A stretch of 24,620 bases of DNA from a virus. Of this stretch, positions 1 to 7,447 are shown piece after piece. Under the pieces are notes generated by a model. That model worked only from the letters and a program-made list of their open reading frames with translations, had not been told where the DNA came from and ran no database searches. Both the position numbers and the translations under genes were made by a program. Within the stretch, counting starts at the first letter, position 1. Every line of letters starts with the position of its first letter. Where the stretch lies: positions 1-24,620 of IMG/VR virus record IMGVR_UViG_3300025165_000032; one strand, given 5' to 3'.

Positions 1-166
1 TGCCGTAGACGCCGCCTGCGCTACCGAGTCCGAAGACGGCAGCCGTAAGCCATTGTCCGTCGGTCAGGTCTGCGAAGCCGACATCACCAACCATGACGAC
101 GGTGAGTGCGCCGCCGAACGCCATGACGCCGGCGAACGCGGCCTTTGCGAACTGAGCGAAGTTCAT
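1..166 (-). CDS. Putative holin, 3' end cut by window edge
   Basis: An open frame begins at ATG 166 and runs off the left edge, giving 55 visible residues. The start is well supported: a near-perfect Shine-Dalgarno (AAAGGAGGAACC) lies directly before the ATG. The visible protein has a first hydrophobic helix (about residues 9-27), a short polar turn with D and T (about 28-38), and the start of a second small-residue Ala/Gly helix ending GSAGGVYG. This two-helix plan matches small holins that follow the endolysin in many phages of actinobacteria. The expected role is opening the inner membrane for the endolysin. It follows two other small membrane proteins and the endolysin. The holin assignment rests on topology and position, since no signature motif is seen; the C-terminus is outside the window. 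Confidence 0.6.
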   Translation of the reverse strand, partial: MNFAQFAKAAFAGVMAFGGALTVVMVGDVGFADLTDGQWLTAAVFGLGSAGGVYG

Positions 167-185
167 GGTTCCTCCTTTGTTGGAC

Positions 186-494
186 TCAACATTCCGTGGC
201 TGCGAAGCGCCTCAGTCGCTCATCGCGCGAGGATTTCGCTGACGCCACGATCGCGGCCGTCTTCGGGATCCCGAGAATGCGCAACGAGCGATCCAAGTTG
301 CGGAACGAGGAGACTGCGTCCTGGCGAAGAGACGCCTTGATCTCCTCGATCGCAAGACAGTTCACCTCTCGCCCTTCTTCGAGACGCGCCTGGTCTGCGG
401 CCCGCCAGGCGAGCGCCAGGCCGAGCGCGACCATCGCGAAGCTCGCGAACGCGGCGGCGACGAAGAGCGGCACGTTTCGCACAATCTGCCTCAC
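186..494 (-). CDS. Small membrane protein of the lysis cassette
   Basis: This 102-residue protein starts at GTG 494 and overlaps the stop of the preceding gene by 4 nt (GTGA), so it is probably translated by coupling. Residues about 8-30 are a single hydrophobic segment (VPLFVAAAFASFAMVALGLA) followed by a charged helix (DQARLEEGREV...EIKASLRQD) and a basic C-terminal half. One N-terminal membrane anchor followed by a soluble helical domain could be an accessory holin or a spanin-like or antiholin-like partner. No lipobox or known family motif was recognised. It lies between the coiled-coil membrane protein and the putative holin, which is the only strong clue to a lysis role. Confidence 0.7.
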   Translation of the reverse strand: MRQIVRNVPLFVAAAFASFAMVALGLALAWRAADQARLEEGREVNCLAIEEIKASLRQDAVSSFRNLDRSLRILGIPKTAAIVASAKSSRDERLRRFAATEC

Positions 495-745
495 CCTCCA
501 CCAGTGCCAAGCACCGTCACCATCGAAACGACGAGCGTGATCCCGAAGAACGCAAACGTGATGAGGAAGCCGAGGAAGGTCCGACGTAGCGCTCGCACGT
601 CCCCACGCAGCTCCAGCACGTCATCAGACAGATGCGACACCCGCTCGGCCATAACCGCCGGCTGCCCCTGCTTCAGCTCCCTCACGTCGTCCTCGAGTCG
701 CCCGACGCGCCAGGTGATGTTGTTGCGCGGCTCGATGTTGCTCAC
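491..745 (-). CDS. Coiled-coil/TM protein, XhlA/holin-like
   Basis: An 84-residue protein starting at GTG 745, coupled by a GTGA overlap to the endolysin stop. Residues about 10-55 form an amphipathic coiled coil with heptad-like leucines (VGRLEDDVRELKQG...VSHLSDDVLELRGDVRALRR). This is followed by one hydrophobic helix at about 57-80 (FLGFLITFAFFGITLVVSMV) and a Gly-rich end. A cytoplasmic coiled coil followed by a C-terminal transmembrane helix is the plan of XhlA-type lysis accessory proteins and many phage holin-associated proteins. Position right after the endolysin supports that. The precise role (holin, antiholin or membrane anchor) cannot be decided from sequence. Confidence 0.75.
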   Translation of the reverse strand: MSNIEPRNNITWRVGRLEDDVRELKQGQPAVMAERVSHLSDDVLELRGDVRALRRTFLGFLITFAFFGITLVVSMVTVLGTGGG

Positions 746-1518
746 GCGAGAGCCTTCGTCAACTGGTCGCCTACAGTCGGTGCGCCGTGCGTGTAATCGG
801 GGCCGGTTCCGTCTCTGCCATAGAGGAATTGCTTGCCCTCGCCGAGATGCGCCTCGCCATTCACCGCCACGTGACCGTGTGGGCCTCCGCCCTTCGCCGT
901 GTCCACGGTCTTCGCGATGAACTGTCCCTTGCTGAACTTCTTGCCAAGCGGGTAGTCGCGGTCGAGATGTGCGAACCAGTAGCGAAGCTTGGACTTCCCC
1001 GTGAGGTAGAGCGCCTCGCCGGGGCTCGCGCCCGTGTCTTTCGTGTCCACCTCCACGTCCTCCGGGGCGTACATACGGACGCCCGCTCCCCAGGCAAGGT
1101 CGACGGCGGGCCAGAGCGTGACTTCGGCATCGTTCCTCGGAAGCCCGGAGGACTTATGCGTGAGCGAGTGATCGAGCAGCGACTTGTCCCAGATCACAGG
1201 GAGGAAACGACGCTTGGTCACAGCTCCCACGTGGCTCCATGGCAATACCCGCTCGGGCACCTTGAAGGCGCGATAGCGCATCCGTCCGTACGCGTCGAAG
1301 TACGGCCACAGTGCATCGAGCGTCGACTGCGCGAAGCGCCCGTCGTTCGGGATGAGGCTGTGCGCAACCTCGAACGAGCGCACGCGGCGCTTGCTCGTCT
1401 CGCCGTAGATGCCATCGATGAGGATCGTCGTCCGGCTCGGCGCCTTGTTGAGCGCACGCTGGACCATGCGAACGTCGGCCCCGCGCTCGGAGCCTCGGAG
1501 GGGACGCTTCAGTTTCAT
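742..1518 (-). CDS. Endolysin: peptidoglycan-binding domain plus M23-like peptidase
   Basis: A 258-residue cell-wall hydrolase starting at ATG 1518 (ATGA overlap with the upstream gene). Residues about 7-75 are a PG_binding_1-type repeat (GSERGADVRMVQRALNK... IDGIYGETSKRRVRSFE). The C-terminal half, about 130-222, resembles LytM/M23 metallopeptidases: a WPAVDLAWGAG segment (136-146), YWFAHLD (180-186) and GPHGHVAVNGE (212-222), with the HxH motif at H214-H216. In canonical M23 enzymes the first motif is HxxxD; here Trp136 stands where the zinc-ligand His is expected and D140 is kept. There is no signal peptide, so export would depend on the holin. The enzyme would be expected to cleave peptide cross-bridges in the host wall. 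Three small membrane proteins follow. The PG-binding call is firm. Whether the M23-like domain is catalytic is less certain because of the missing ligand. Confidence 0.85.
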   Translation of the reverse strand: MKLKRPLRGSERGADVRMVQRALNKAPSRTTILIDGIYGETSKRRVRSFEVAHSLIPNDGRFAQSTLDALWPYFDAYGRMRYRAFKVPERVLPWSHVGAVTKRRFLPVIWDKSLLDHSLTHKSSGLPRNDAEVTLWPAVDLAWGAGVRMYAPEDVEVDTKDTGASPGEALYLTGKSKLRYWFAHLDRDYPLGKKFSKGQFIAKTVDTAKGGGPHGHVAVNGEAHLGEGKQFLYGRDGTGPDYTHGAPTVGDQLTKALA

Positions 1519-2078
1519 GCGTGCTCGAAGTAGCCGTCGCCCAGAACCAGAGGGCGCTGCAGATAGATCGCCATCGTCACCATTCCGAGTTCCATCGCCG
1601 CGCCACTCAACTGGTAGACGTGCATGTCTACCCCTGGATCAAGGTCTCCCCACCAAGTCGCCGCCACGGTGCAGCGTGAGTGAGGTATCAGCCCGGAGGC
1701 AGGGATCACGAACGAGTTCGTGTAGAAGAAGTTGTTGCTGCCTGCGAACTTGAGAGAGACCCCAATCGTCTCTCCGCCCACGGTCCCCGGAAACGCCGCG
1801 GAGCCAAAGGCGGTATAGAGGCCGAAGTCTTGGCGAGTGATGATTCCCGTATCGAGGTCGTATGTCCACCCCTCAGTCGCCTGGCCTTCCAGCCACCAGC
1901 GAGTAGGGCCGGCCTGCGCGACCGCCTCCCACGTGTCGTCGGCAACTAGATTGTCCCCCACGCCGGAGAAGTCGTATCCACTGAAGATGATCGCGGGGGT
2001 GCTCAAGCACGGAATCGGATCCGGCCCGCCGGGGCAGTGGTCGGCCCCGTGGATCGGGAGGATGACGCGTTCGGTCAC
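1515..2078 (-). CDS. Minor tail / receptor-binding-like structural protein
   Basis: A 187-residue protein starting at GTG 2078 in a GTGA overlap with the preceding minor tail gene. Near the N-terminus it carries HGADHCPGGPDPIPC (about 10-24). This resembles the H-x-x-x-H/C-x-GG-x-DP(I/L) element often found near the start of phage tail-fibre and distal tail proteins. The rest is predicted to be mostly beta, rich in Gly, Thr and aromatic residues (TRWWLEGQ, GGETIGVSLKFAGSNNFFYTN, AATWWGDLDPGVDMHVYQLSG), like a jelly-roll receptor-binding head. Its place between the distal tail protein and the endolysin fits a tail-tip component. No enzymatic motif is visible and the ligand is unknown. Confidence 0.65.
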   Translation of the reverse strand: MTERVILPIHGADHCPGGPDPIPCLSTPAIIFSGYDFSGVGDNLVADDTWEAVAQAGPTRWWLEGQATEGWTYDLDTGIITRQDFGLYTAFGSAAFPGTVGGETIGVSLKFAGSNNFFYTNSFVIPASGLIPHSRCTVAATWWGDLDPGVDMHVYQLSGAAMELGMVTMAIYLQRPLVLGDGYFEHA

Positions 2079-3391
2079 GGGATCGGCGTCGTCCAGTAAG
2101 TCGCGGGGGAGAGGTCAAGCGTCATCTCGACGAACGGGTAGCCCGTGTCGAGATCGGCGACGAGCGGTCGCCACGTCTCCGCGATCCCCTCGACGAAGTA
2201 GACCTCCGCGCTGAAGCCGCCGCCGCCAGGATGCGAGCGCGTCACCGTGATCTGATCGGAGATATCAACCTGCGTGACGAACTCCCACAGGTCAGCTGCA
2301 CGAATATCATCGGGGTGCAGCGCCTTGAACGTGATCTGGTCGATGCGTGTCTGCGGGCTCGCGTAGTTGTCGACGATGTATTGGGCGAAGGCGAGACACT
2401 CCTGCTCACCGGTGTTGCCAGTCGTTATGCCGTCCTTCGTGATGAGGTTCTCGGCTGCCCAGGAACGTACGCCGTGATTGCCCGGAGCTCCGATGGATGC
2501 GAGATCCGTGACGACCTGATTCACGCGGTTTGCCTGCGCGATCGACTGCGGGTAGCACATGGCCGCGTTGCGGATCAGTCGCCTCGAACGAGTGCAAGCG
2601 AAGGGCGGTCGGAGCTGAATATTCCCGACGCCCGCCGTCCACTGGTTGAAGTCCCAGTGTGTCGCCGTGGCCGCAGTCGCTACCGGATCGAAGCGAGCGT
2701 TGCGCCCGTGGAAACACGCCACGCCGTACTTGTCGATGAAGAACTGTCCAATCCCAGGAAGTTCGGCGTCGGCTGCGTCGCGGATGACGGCCAGGAGCGA
2801 CTCGCCGGGAGAATAGACCGTCTCGAGTAGGTTGACGTTCCCGGTGAAGATGGAGGAGAGGCCCGCGGGCCAACCTGCATCGGCGAGCGCCTGGTTGATC
2901 CGGATCTGCGGACCGGTGACCGCCGTGTCCTCGTAGAAGACGTAGCCCTCCGACTGCGCGGGCGGCGTATCGCCGGCCAACCCAGGCGCGAGCTCGAAGT
3001 TCGCGAAGTAGTCGAGTGCATCGACCGCCTCGATGACCACCGTCCCTTTGACCGCCGAGGGATCGAGGTCGTAGTGATGATCGTCCACCGATCCCCGGAA
3101 GCGAGGATGCCAGACGTCCGCCACAGGATCTCGAACAGCGAAGGCGAACGGCCGCGAGATCCAGTCCACCGATGTCGGGTCGACGTCGCCGTCGCGATCG
3201 TTGAAGGTGACCGTGCAGGTGCCCGTGTCTTGCCGCTCGAACTCGTCCTGCCGACCCCTGCGGATCTGGACCACCGGCACGCGCAGGTTTCCGAGGTTGT
3301 CTAGGCGCGTCCACGTCGGCGCGACGGTGAAGAGCGTGTCCGAGGGTGCGACTGAGACGCCTTCCCAGTTGAAGACGTTGAGGACTCCCAA
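2075..3391 (-). CDS. Minor tail protein, distal tail/baseplate hub-like
   Basis: A 438-residue protein starting at TTG 3391, nine nucleotides after the tape-measure stop region. Siphovirus gene order places distal tail and hub proteins straight after the tape measure, and this is the first large gene there. The N-terminal 150 residues are beta-rich with segments typical of hub proteins (VPVVQIRRGRQDEFERQDTG, TCTVTFNDRDGDVDP, RPFAFAVRDP, GTVVIEAVDALDYFA). The middle contains ESLLAVIRDAADAELPGIGQ and FFIDKYGVACFHGR, a pattern seen in hub proteins that share a gp27/VgrG-like fold. It would form part of the tail tip that contacts the host. Assignment is by position plus pattern; no catalytic motif is seen. 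Confidence 0.75.
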   Translation of the reverse strand: MGVLNVFNWEGVSVAPSDTLFTVAPTWTRLDNLGNLRVPVVQIRRGRQDEFERQDTGTCTVTFNDRDGDVDPTSVDWISRPFAFAVRDPVADVWHPRFRGSVDDHHYDLDPSAVKGTVVIEAVDALDYFANFELAPGLAGDTPPAQSEGYVFYEDTAVTGPQIRINQALADAGWPAGLSSIFTGNVNLLETVYSPGESLLAVIRDAADAELPGIGQFFIDKYGVACFHGRNARFDPVATAATATHWDFNQWTAGVGNIQLRPPFACTRSRRLIRNAAMCYPQSIAQANRVNQVVTDLASIGAPGNHGVRSWAAENLITKDGITTGNTGEQECLAFAQYIVDNYASPQTRIDQITFKALHPDDIRAADLWEFVTQVDISDQITVTRSHPGGGGFSAEVYFVEGIAETWRPLVADLDTGYPFVEMTLDLSPATYWTTPIP

Positions 3392-3399
3392 GGCTCAGC

Positions 3400-6300
3400 T
3401 CAGATCCCCGGTCGCACTCCGCGACGAGACGCGCTGCCCCGCCCTCGCTGCTTCTGCTGCTGACGCGTGACGACCGCTGTAAACTCTTTGCCGTCCACGA
3501 CGAGAGTCGCGTTGAGGTCGATGGCGATCGGCGCACCGGCGCCTACGCCGGCTGGCAACGCGAGGCCGAAGGCACTAACCCCGCGGCCGGGCACCGTGCC
3601 GCCAGCACCGAACTGCGAGAACGACTGACGAAGCTCCTTGATTTGGGCAGGCGTCAGGCCGGTGACGTTCTCGATCAGCTTCCCGAAGCCGCCCTTCTTG
3701 AACTTCGTCTGCGGCCCCTTCTGTGCGCCACCCTCGAGCGCACCCGAGATCGAGTTGAACGCCTGCAGGATCGCGGCGCGCACGTCGCGACCAACCTTCC
3801 CAAAGGCTCCCGAGAGCACCTTGCCGATCTGCGCGAGCTGTGTGCGCGTCTTATCGGTGTCGAGGAACGTGCCCTTCACCTGCTCGCGCAGGTTGCCGAG
3901 ACGCTTCGAGAGCGCTCCGACACCGGGCACCCGTTGTTCTCCCGTGGCAGTCAAACCGAGCGCCTCGAACTGCGCCCCCTGCCGTCGCGTCCGTCGCTGC
4001 TCCGCGATCTGTCTCTGGATGTCCGCGCGCTGCTGCTCGACCTGGAACAGCTGCCGTTCGAGGTCGGTCGTGCGGCCGACCGCCTTGATGCGATCGCGGA
4101 TCGCTGCTTCCTGGTCGCGAAGAGCTCGGAGATCGTCGCGCAGACTCTTGATCGCCTGCGCTTGTTCGAGGTCGAGACTCAGAGCGTCGACGAGCGCCTC
4201 GAATGCCTTGCGCGCCTTGGCGGCTGCCTTCTTCGCTTTGTCCGCCGTATTCGTCACGACTCGGCTTGATGTCTCGACAGCCTTCCCTGCGGACGCCGCA
4301 ACGGTCTGAACAGCCCGCGCCTGCTGCTCTACGGCTTGCCCGGATGCGCGCGCTGCTCCTTCTTCCGGTCGCCTCGGACCACCCGGCGCATTGACCACCG
4401 TGTCGATGACGATCTCGATGCGGCGACCCTCGATCTTGTCAATGGCTGTCTGGATGCGCCTAGCAGTCGCTTCGGCGCCTGCGCCCATCTCATCGAGCTG
4501 CGCCTGAAGCGCGTTCTTCGCATCGCGGAACTTCGTACCGAAGATGCTCGGCAGGTGCGTGAACGGCTCCACGACGTCGAGTGCAGCACGGATCGCGTCG
4601 CGTTTCATCGCCTCCCAAGCACGATCCAGCGCGCCAGCGATGGAACGGCCGAGGCTTGCGAACACTCCGGCGACCTTCTGCGCGAACCCGGCTACAGCAT
4701 TGAGCGCCGCCTGTATTCCGAGCACGGTAACGACGAAGCGCGCGATCCGGCCGAGCCTTCCGAAGACACGCGCAACAAGGCGGGTGAGCGGTGCCAGCGC
4801 GCGAGCCGCGATAGCAGGCAGCCGCGAGAGGCCCGCGATGAGCACGCCGCCCAGACGCGGGAAGGCGCTGAGCATCCCGACACCGATGCGCAACACGAGG
4901 TCTGAACCGAGACGGCGTAGCGGCGCCACCACCTTGGCGGCGAGACCAAGGATGCGCGCTCGGAACACCGTCGCTGCGACCGCCAGCGTGAGGTCCCAGT
5001 TGCGAATCCAGAATGCCGGATCGGCGAGCGTTACGAACGCGGTGACAATGGCAGCGGCGAGCGCCGGCCCGAGTCGCTTGCCGAGCTCCTCGAAGTCGAT
5101 CTCTCCCACAGCCGCGTTGACGCGCTCAGCCATCTCCTTCGCGGCCGGAACCGCGACCTTGACAGCGTCCACGAAGGCATCCCCGATCCGCTCACCGACG
5201 ATCGAGAAGTCGACTTCCTCAAGCCGCTTCTGCAATCCGTCCGCGATCCCGCGTGCTTCAGCAAACACCTTGTCGAAGTCGACTGCGCCGATCGCTCGCC
5301 CAAGAAGATCCTGCGCGCCATCGGCAGCGTCCTCAACGCCCTCCCACACGACGGCGAGCTTGGTCCGGATCGTCTTCGCCTCGGAGAGCTCGTCGAGGAA
5401 GTCCTGCACGACACCGAGGGCAGCATTCGCACCCTTGGCGATTACGTTCGCGAGCGGGGAGAAGATCGCGCCGAGCTGGATCCCGATTGCCTGCAGTGAG
5501 GCCATCGTCTGCTTGAACCGAAACGCCTCGCCCTTCGAGACCGCATCGAAGGCGTGAGCAAGAGCGCCTGTGGAGTCCTTCATCCCGTCGAAGACCTCGC
5601 GCGTCGAATCCGCGTTCTCTCCAAGAAGTGAAAGCAACCCGCGAAGTGCCCGGATGTTCGGGAACGCTTCGGCCATCGCCGCGGTGTTGTCGCCGAAGCT
5701 CGTTTTCAGCGTCTCGAGGATGGCGAGCAAGCCCTTCTCCTTGAGCTCCTTGCGCAGCCCCTCTGCGCTGAGTCCCACTGAGGCCAGCGCATCGGCCTGC
5801 TTCGGCGTGACCTTCAGCAGCGACGAGAACGTGGCCTGCAACTGGATCGCAGCCGTCTCGGCCGTAGTTCCGAGTCGTGTCTGAGCCGCGAGCGCTGCGC
5901 CAACCTCCTCGAAGCGCACTCCAAGCGTTGCGGCGAGAGTGGCTACGGTGCCTATGACGGGAGCGAACGCCTCAGCCTCCCCCTTGCCGAACTTCACCGT
6001 GTTCACGAGTACGTCGGTCGCGCGCGCGGCGGTGATGACCGCAGGCCCGTAAGCGTTCAGCGCGGAGGTCACGGCGTCCGCCACCTGCTGCGTCTGTCCG
6101 AGACCCGCTGCCGCAGCCTGCGCCGACAGCTTAACCACCTGCATCTGCTTGTCGACCGCGATTCCCGCGGATGCGACGAAGTAGAGCGCTTCGCCGAGTT
6201 CCTGCGGCCCCTTGGCTACCTGCGGCCCGAGTCGCAGGATCTCCTTGGAAAAGCCCGCGACCGACTCTCGCGCCCCGCCGGCCAGACCGACGACCCTGTC

Positions 6301-6510
6301 CATCGTCTGCTCGAAAGACGCGAACGCCTTGCTGGTGACGATCCCGATGCCGGCTGCGGCTACGCCAACGGCCGCGAAGTTACGCGCGAGCCTGCGGCCG
6401 GTATCGCTTACCCGAGCATCGAAGCGTCGTGCTGCTCCGGATGAGCGGGCGAAAGCACGTTCCAGAGACGCCGAGTTGCCAACGATCGAGACCTCGATCT
6501 TCCTAGCCAG
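3400..6510 (-). CDS. Tape measure protein (CTG start)
   Basis: The longest reading frame of the window: 1036 residues if it begins at CTG 6510, as I propose. The first ATG is at 6303, which would discard 69 in-frame residues including the characteristic opening ARKIEVSIVGNSASLERAF. CTG 6510 has an AAGGAG Shine-Dalgarno 7 nt upstream, and no ATG, GTG or TTG occurs in that stretch. Domains: PhageMin_Tail/TP901-like core at about 90-300 (VASAGIAV..., LVNTVKFGKGEAEAFAPVIG); hydrophobic stretches near 490-517, 537-565 and 587-613; and a Glu/Arg/Gln coiled coil near 775-842. The protein sets tail length, is wrapped by the chaperones encoded just upstream, and is ejected into the host. At the usual ~1.5 angstrom per residue, a tail of about 150 nm would be expected. 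Confidence 0.93.
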   Translation of the reverse strand: MARKIEVSIVGNSASLERAFARSSGAARRFDARVSDTGRRLARNFAAVGVAAAGIGIVTSKAFASFEQTMDRVVGLAGGARESVAGFSKEILRLGPQVAKGPQELGEALYFVASAGIAVDKQMQVVKLSAQAAAAGLGQTQQVADAVTSALNAYGPAVITAARATDVLVNTVKFGKGEAEAFAPVIGTVATLAATLGVRFEEVGAALAAQTRLGTTAETAAIQLQATFSSLLKVTPKQADALASVGLSAEGLRKELKEKGLLAILETLKTSFGDNTAAMAEAFPNIRALRGLLSLLGENADSTREVFDGMKDSTGALAHAFDAVSKGEAFRFKQTMASLQAIGIQLGAIFSPLANVIAKGANAALGVVQDFLDELSEAKTIRTKLAVVWEGVEDAADGAQDLLGRAIGAVDFDKVFAEARGIADGLQKRLEEVDFSIVGERIGDAFVDAVKVAVPAAKEMAERVNAAVGEIDFEELGKRLGPALAAAIVTAFVTLADPAFWIRNWDLTLAVAATVFRARILGLAAKVVAPLRRLGSDLVLRIGVGMLSAFPRLGGVLIAGLSRLPAIAARALAPLTRLVARVFGRLGRIARFVVTVLGIQAALNAVAGFAQKVAGVFASLGRSIAGALDRAWEAMKRDAIRAALDVVEPFTHLPSIFGTKFRDAKNALQAQLDEMGAGAEATARRIQTAIDKIEGRRIEIVIDTVVNAPGGPRRPEEGAARASGQAVEQQARAVQTVAASAGKAVETSSRVVTNTADKAKKAAAKARKAFEALVDALSLDLEQAQAIKSLRDDLRALRDQEAAIRDRIKAVGRTTDLERQLFQVEQQRADIQRQIAEQRRTRRQGAQFEALGLTATGEQRVPGVGALSKRLGNLREQVKGTFLDTDKTRTQLAQIGKVLSGAFGKVGRDVRAAILQAFNSISGALEGGAQKGPQTKFKKGGFGKLIENVTGLTPAQIKELRQSFSQFGAGGTVPGRGVSAFGLALPAGVGAGAPIAIDLNATLVVDGKEFTAVVTRQQQKQRGRGSASRRGVRPGI

Positions 6511-7056
6511 TGGCCGACTCCTTCACCGAGTCCCACATGGCGACGTACGTCGACCAGCGCAGCTCGATCATCCGTTCAGGTCCACCAGCTCCGGGGAACC
6601 AGTGGCCGACCCAGGGCTGCCAGAGGAGGCTGGGATCTCTGACGACGTCGGCCGCAATGAGATCACCTCCGGGGTCGACGACGGTGAGGACCCGTTGGAC
6701 AGTTCGTCCGAAGTTGGCGGCTCGAGGCCGCCCTCGGCCGGGGGGACTGGCTGCTCCTCCGCGTCCGAGTCGACGAATGCGACCTCACCGAGAGAGACGC
6801 CCTGCACGAAGCGCACGACCCGCTCCACCGACCATTCGGTGTGTTTCCCCCTGATCGAGGTCGCCATGAGCGCGAGCAGAATCGGTGCCCGGCCACGATC
6901 GAAGTTGTCCTCGATCGTCTCGAAGAACTCAGCGACCGGCATCCCGGTAAACCTGTCGATGAGCATAAGGTCTTTCCCGGTATCGGTGACAGCCCAGCGG
7001 TAGAACTCGCCCTCTACCTCGAAGCCGTCCTCGTGCCGGTCGATTGTGTCGACCAT
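6503..7056 (-). CDS. Tail assembly chaperone, -1 frameshift product (gpGT-like)
   Basis: Predicted fusion of the upstream chaperone frame (codons 1-106 from ATG 7056) with 78 residues read in the -1 frame from 6739 down to a TAG at 6503-6505, giving 184 residues. The slip would occur at CCCCCCG (6739-6745). The -1 frame has no start codon near its beginning and could not easily be expressed alone, yet it reads as sensible protein: NFGRTVQRVLTVVDPGGDLI, then DPSLLWQPWVGHWF, then MIELRWSTYVAMWDSVKES. This layout (two overlapping frames directly before the tape measure gene) is the conserved gpG/gpGT arrangement of long-tailed phages, in which the fusion binds the tape measure during tail assembly. 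The frameshift itself is inference, but geometry, slippery site and coding quality agree. Confidence 0.8.
6518..6523 (-). promoter_or_regulatory. Shine-Dalgarno that fixes the tape-measure CTG start
   Basis: On the minus strand AAGGAG lies 7 nt upstream of CTG 6510. It sits inside the last codons of the -1 frame of the tail chaperone (VKESATG-stop). Because the next ATG is 207 nt downstream and has no comparable ribosome site, this SD decides the start of the tape measure gene. Confidence 0.7.
6568..7056 (-). CDS. Tail assembly chaperone, unshifted frame (gpG-like)
   Basis: A 162-residue protein from ATG 7056, preceded by a strong AAGGAGGT Shine-Dalgarno. Residues 1-100 are a compact acidic/hydrophobic domain (DRHEDGFEVEGEFYRWAVTD; TGMPVAEFFETIEDNFDRGR; VERVVRFVQGVSLGEVAF). 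From about residue 103 the zero frame becomes a Pro/Ser/Thr-rich, low-complexity tail (PPAEGGLEPPTSDELSNGSS...). That switch in character coincides with the slippery site, as expected when the zero-frame tail is less constrained than the -1 frame. Without the shift this is the shorter, more abundant chaperone. It lies immediately before the tape measure gene, which is where this family always sits. Confidence 0.85.
   Translation of the reverse strand: MVDTIDRHEDGFEVEGEFYRWAVTDTGKDLMLIDRFTGMPVAEFFETIEDNFDRGRAPILLALMATSIRGKHTEWSVERVVRFVQGVSLGEVAFVDSDAEEQPVPPAEGGLEPPTSDELSNGSSPSSTPEVISLRPTSSEIPASSGSPGSATGSPELVDLNG
6739..6745 (-). promoter_or_regulatory. -1 ribosomal slippery heptamer CCCCCCG
   Basis: In the chaperone frame the codons are gtC CCC CCG (V104-P105-P106), a textbook X XXY YYZ heptamer with X=Y=C and Z=G. 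Slipping back one base lets both P- and A-site tRNAs re-pair on CCC CCC and opens the -1 frame, which stays open for 78 codons. The downstream sequence is GC-rich, but I have not folded it. Confidence 0.75.
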
Positions 7057-7071
7057 CGCTTACCTCCTTCG

Positions 7072-7446
7072 CTAGCGCTCGAAGTGATCCGCGACCTTGT
7101 CGATCGCGTCTTCCATCGCGTCCTCGATCTCGCCCTCTTTCGCATCCACGGCGGGCTCGAGTGCCTTGCGCATCTGCAGCGCCCCGAAGTCGGAACGCTT
7201 CCCGGTTGTCTTGCGAAGCGACTGCTCGACCGAGACGCCGCGTTGCCTGACGACGGTTCGGTATCCGGCCGCCGACTTCGCGTCGACTTCGCGGAAGCGC
7301 TCGGCGGCTTCCACCTTCACGATGTCCCCAACCTTGCGGAAAGTCGCGCGGACCTCTCGCTTGGTCTCCCTGCCTGCTAGGTCGCAGGCACGGAGCATCC
7401 CTCGAGGGCCAAAGATACCCCTCGTGACGAGGGAGGGCTGGGCCAC
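7072..7446 (-). CDS. HK97 gp10-like / tail-head joining protein
   Basis: A 124-residue protein from GTG 7446, one nucleotide after the major tail gene stop. It is highly charged and helical (GRETKREVRATFRKVGDIVK, AAERFREVDAKSAAGYRTVV), with a C-terminal acidic helix (EIEDAMEDAIDKVADHFER). The pattern of an N-terminal charged helix, an R/Y-T-V central strand and a C-terminal 'ALxxAxxxxxxxIxxxxxxxxDxxxxxF' helix is like HK97 gp10-type proteins that sit at the head-tail joint. Here it follows the major tail gene rather than preceding it, which is somewhat out of order for gp10. Family assignment is therefore tentative; a structural role is likely from context. Confidence 0.6.
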   Translation of the reverse strand: MAQPSLVTRGIFGPRGMLRACDLAGRETKREVRATFRKVGDIVKVEAAERFREVDAKSAAGYRTVVRQRGVSVEQSLRKTTGKRSDFGALQMRKALEPAVDAKEGEIEDAMEDAIDKVADHFER

Positions 7447-7447
7447 G

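Noticed and set aside
2406-3536. A 376-residue minus-strand frame inside the minor tail gene
   Set aside because: Arg/Ser-rich alternative frame; it crosses the tape-measure end and tail-gene start and shows no domain.
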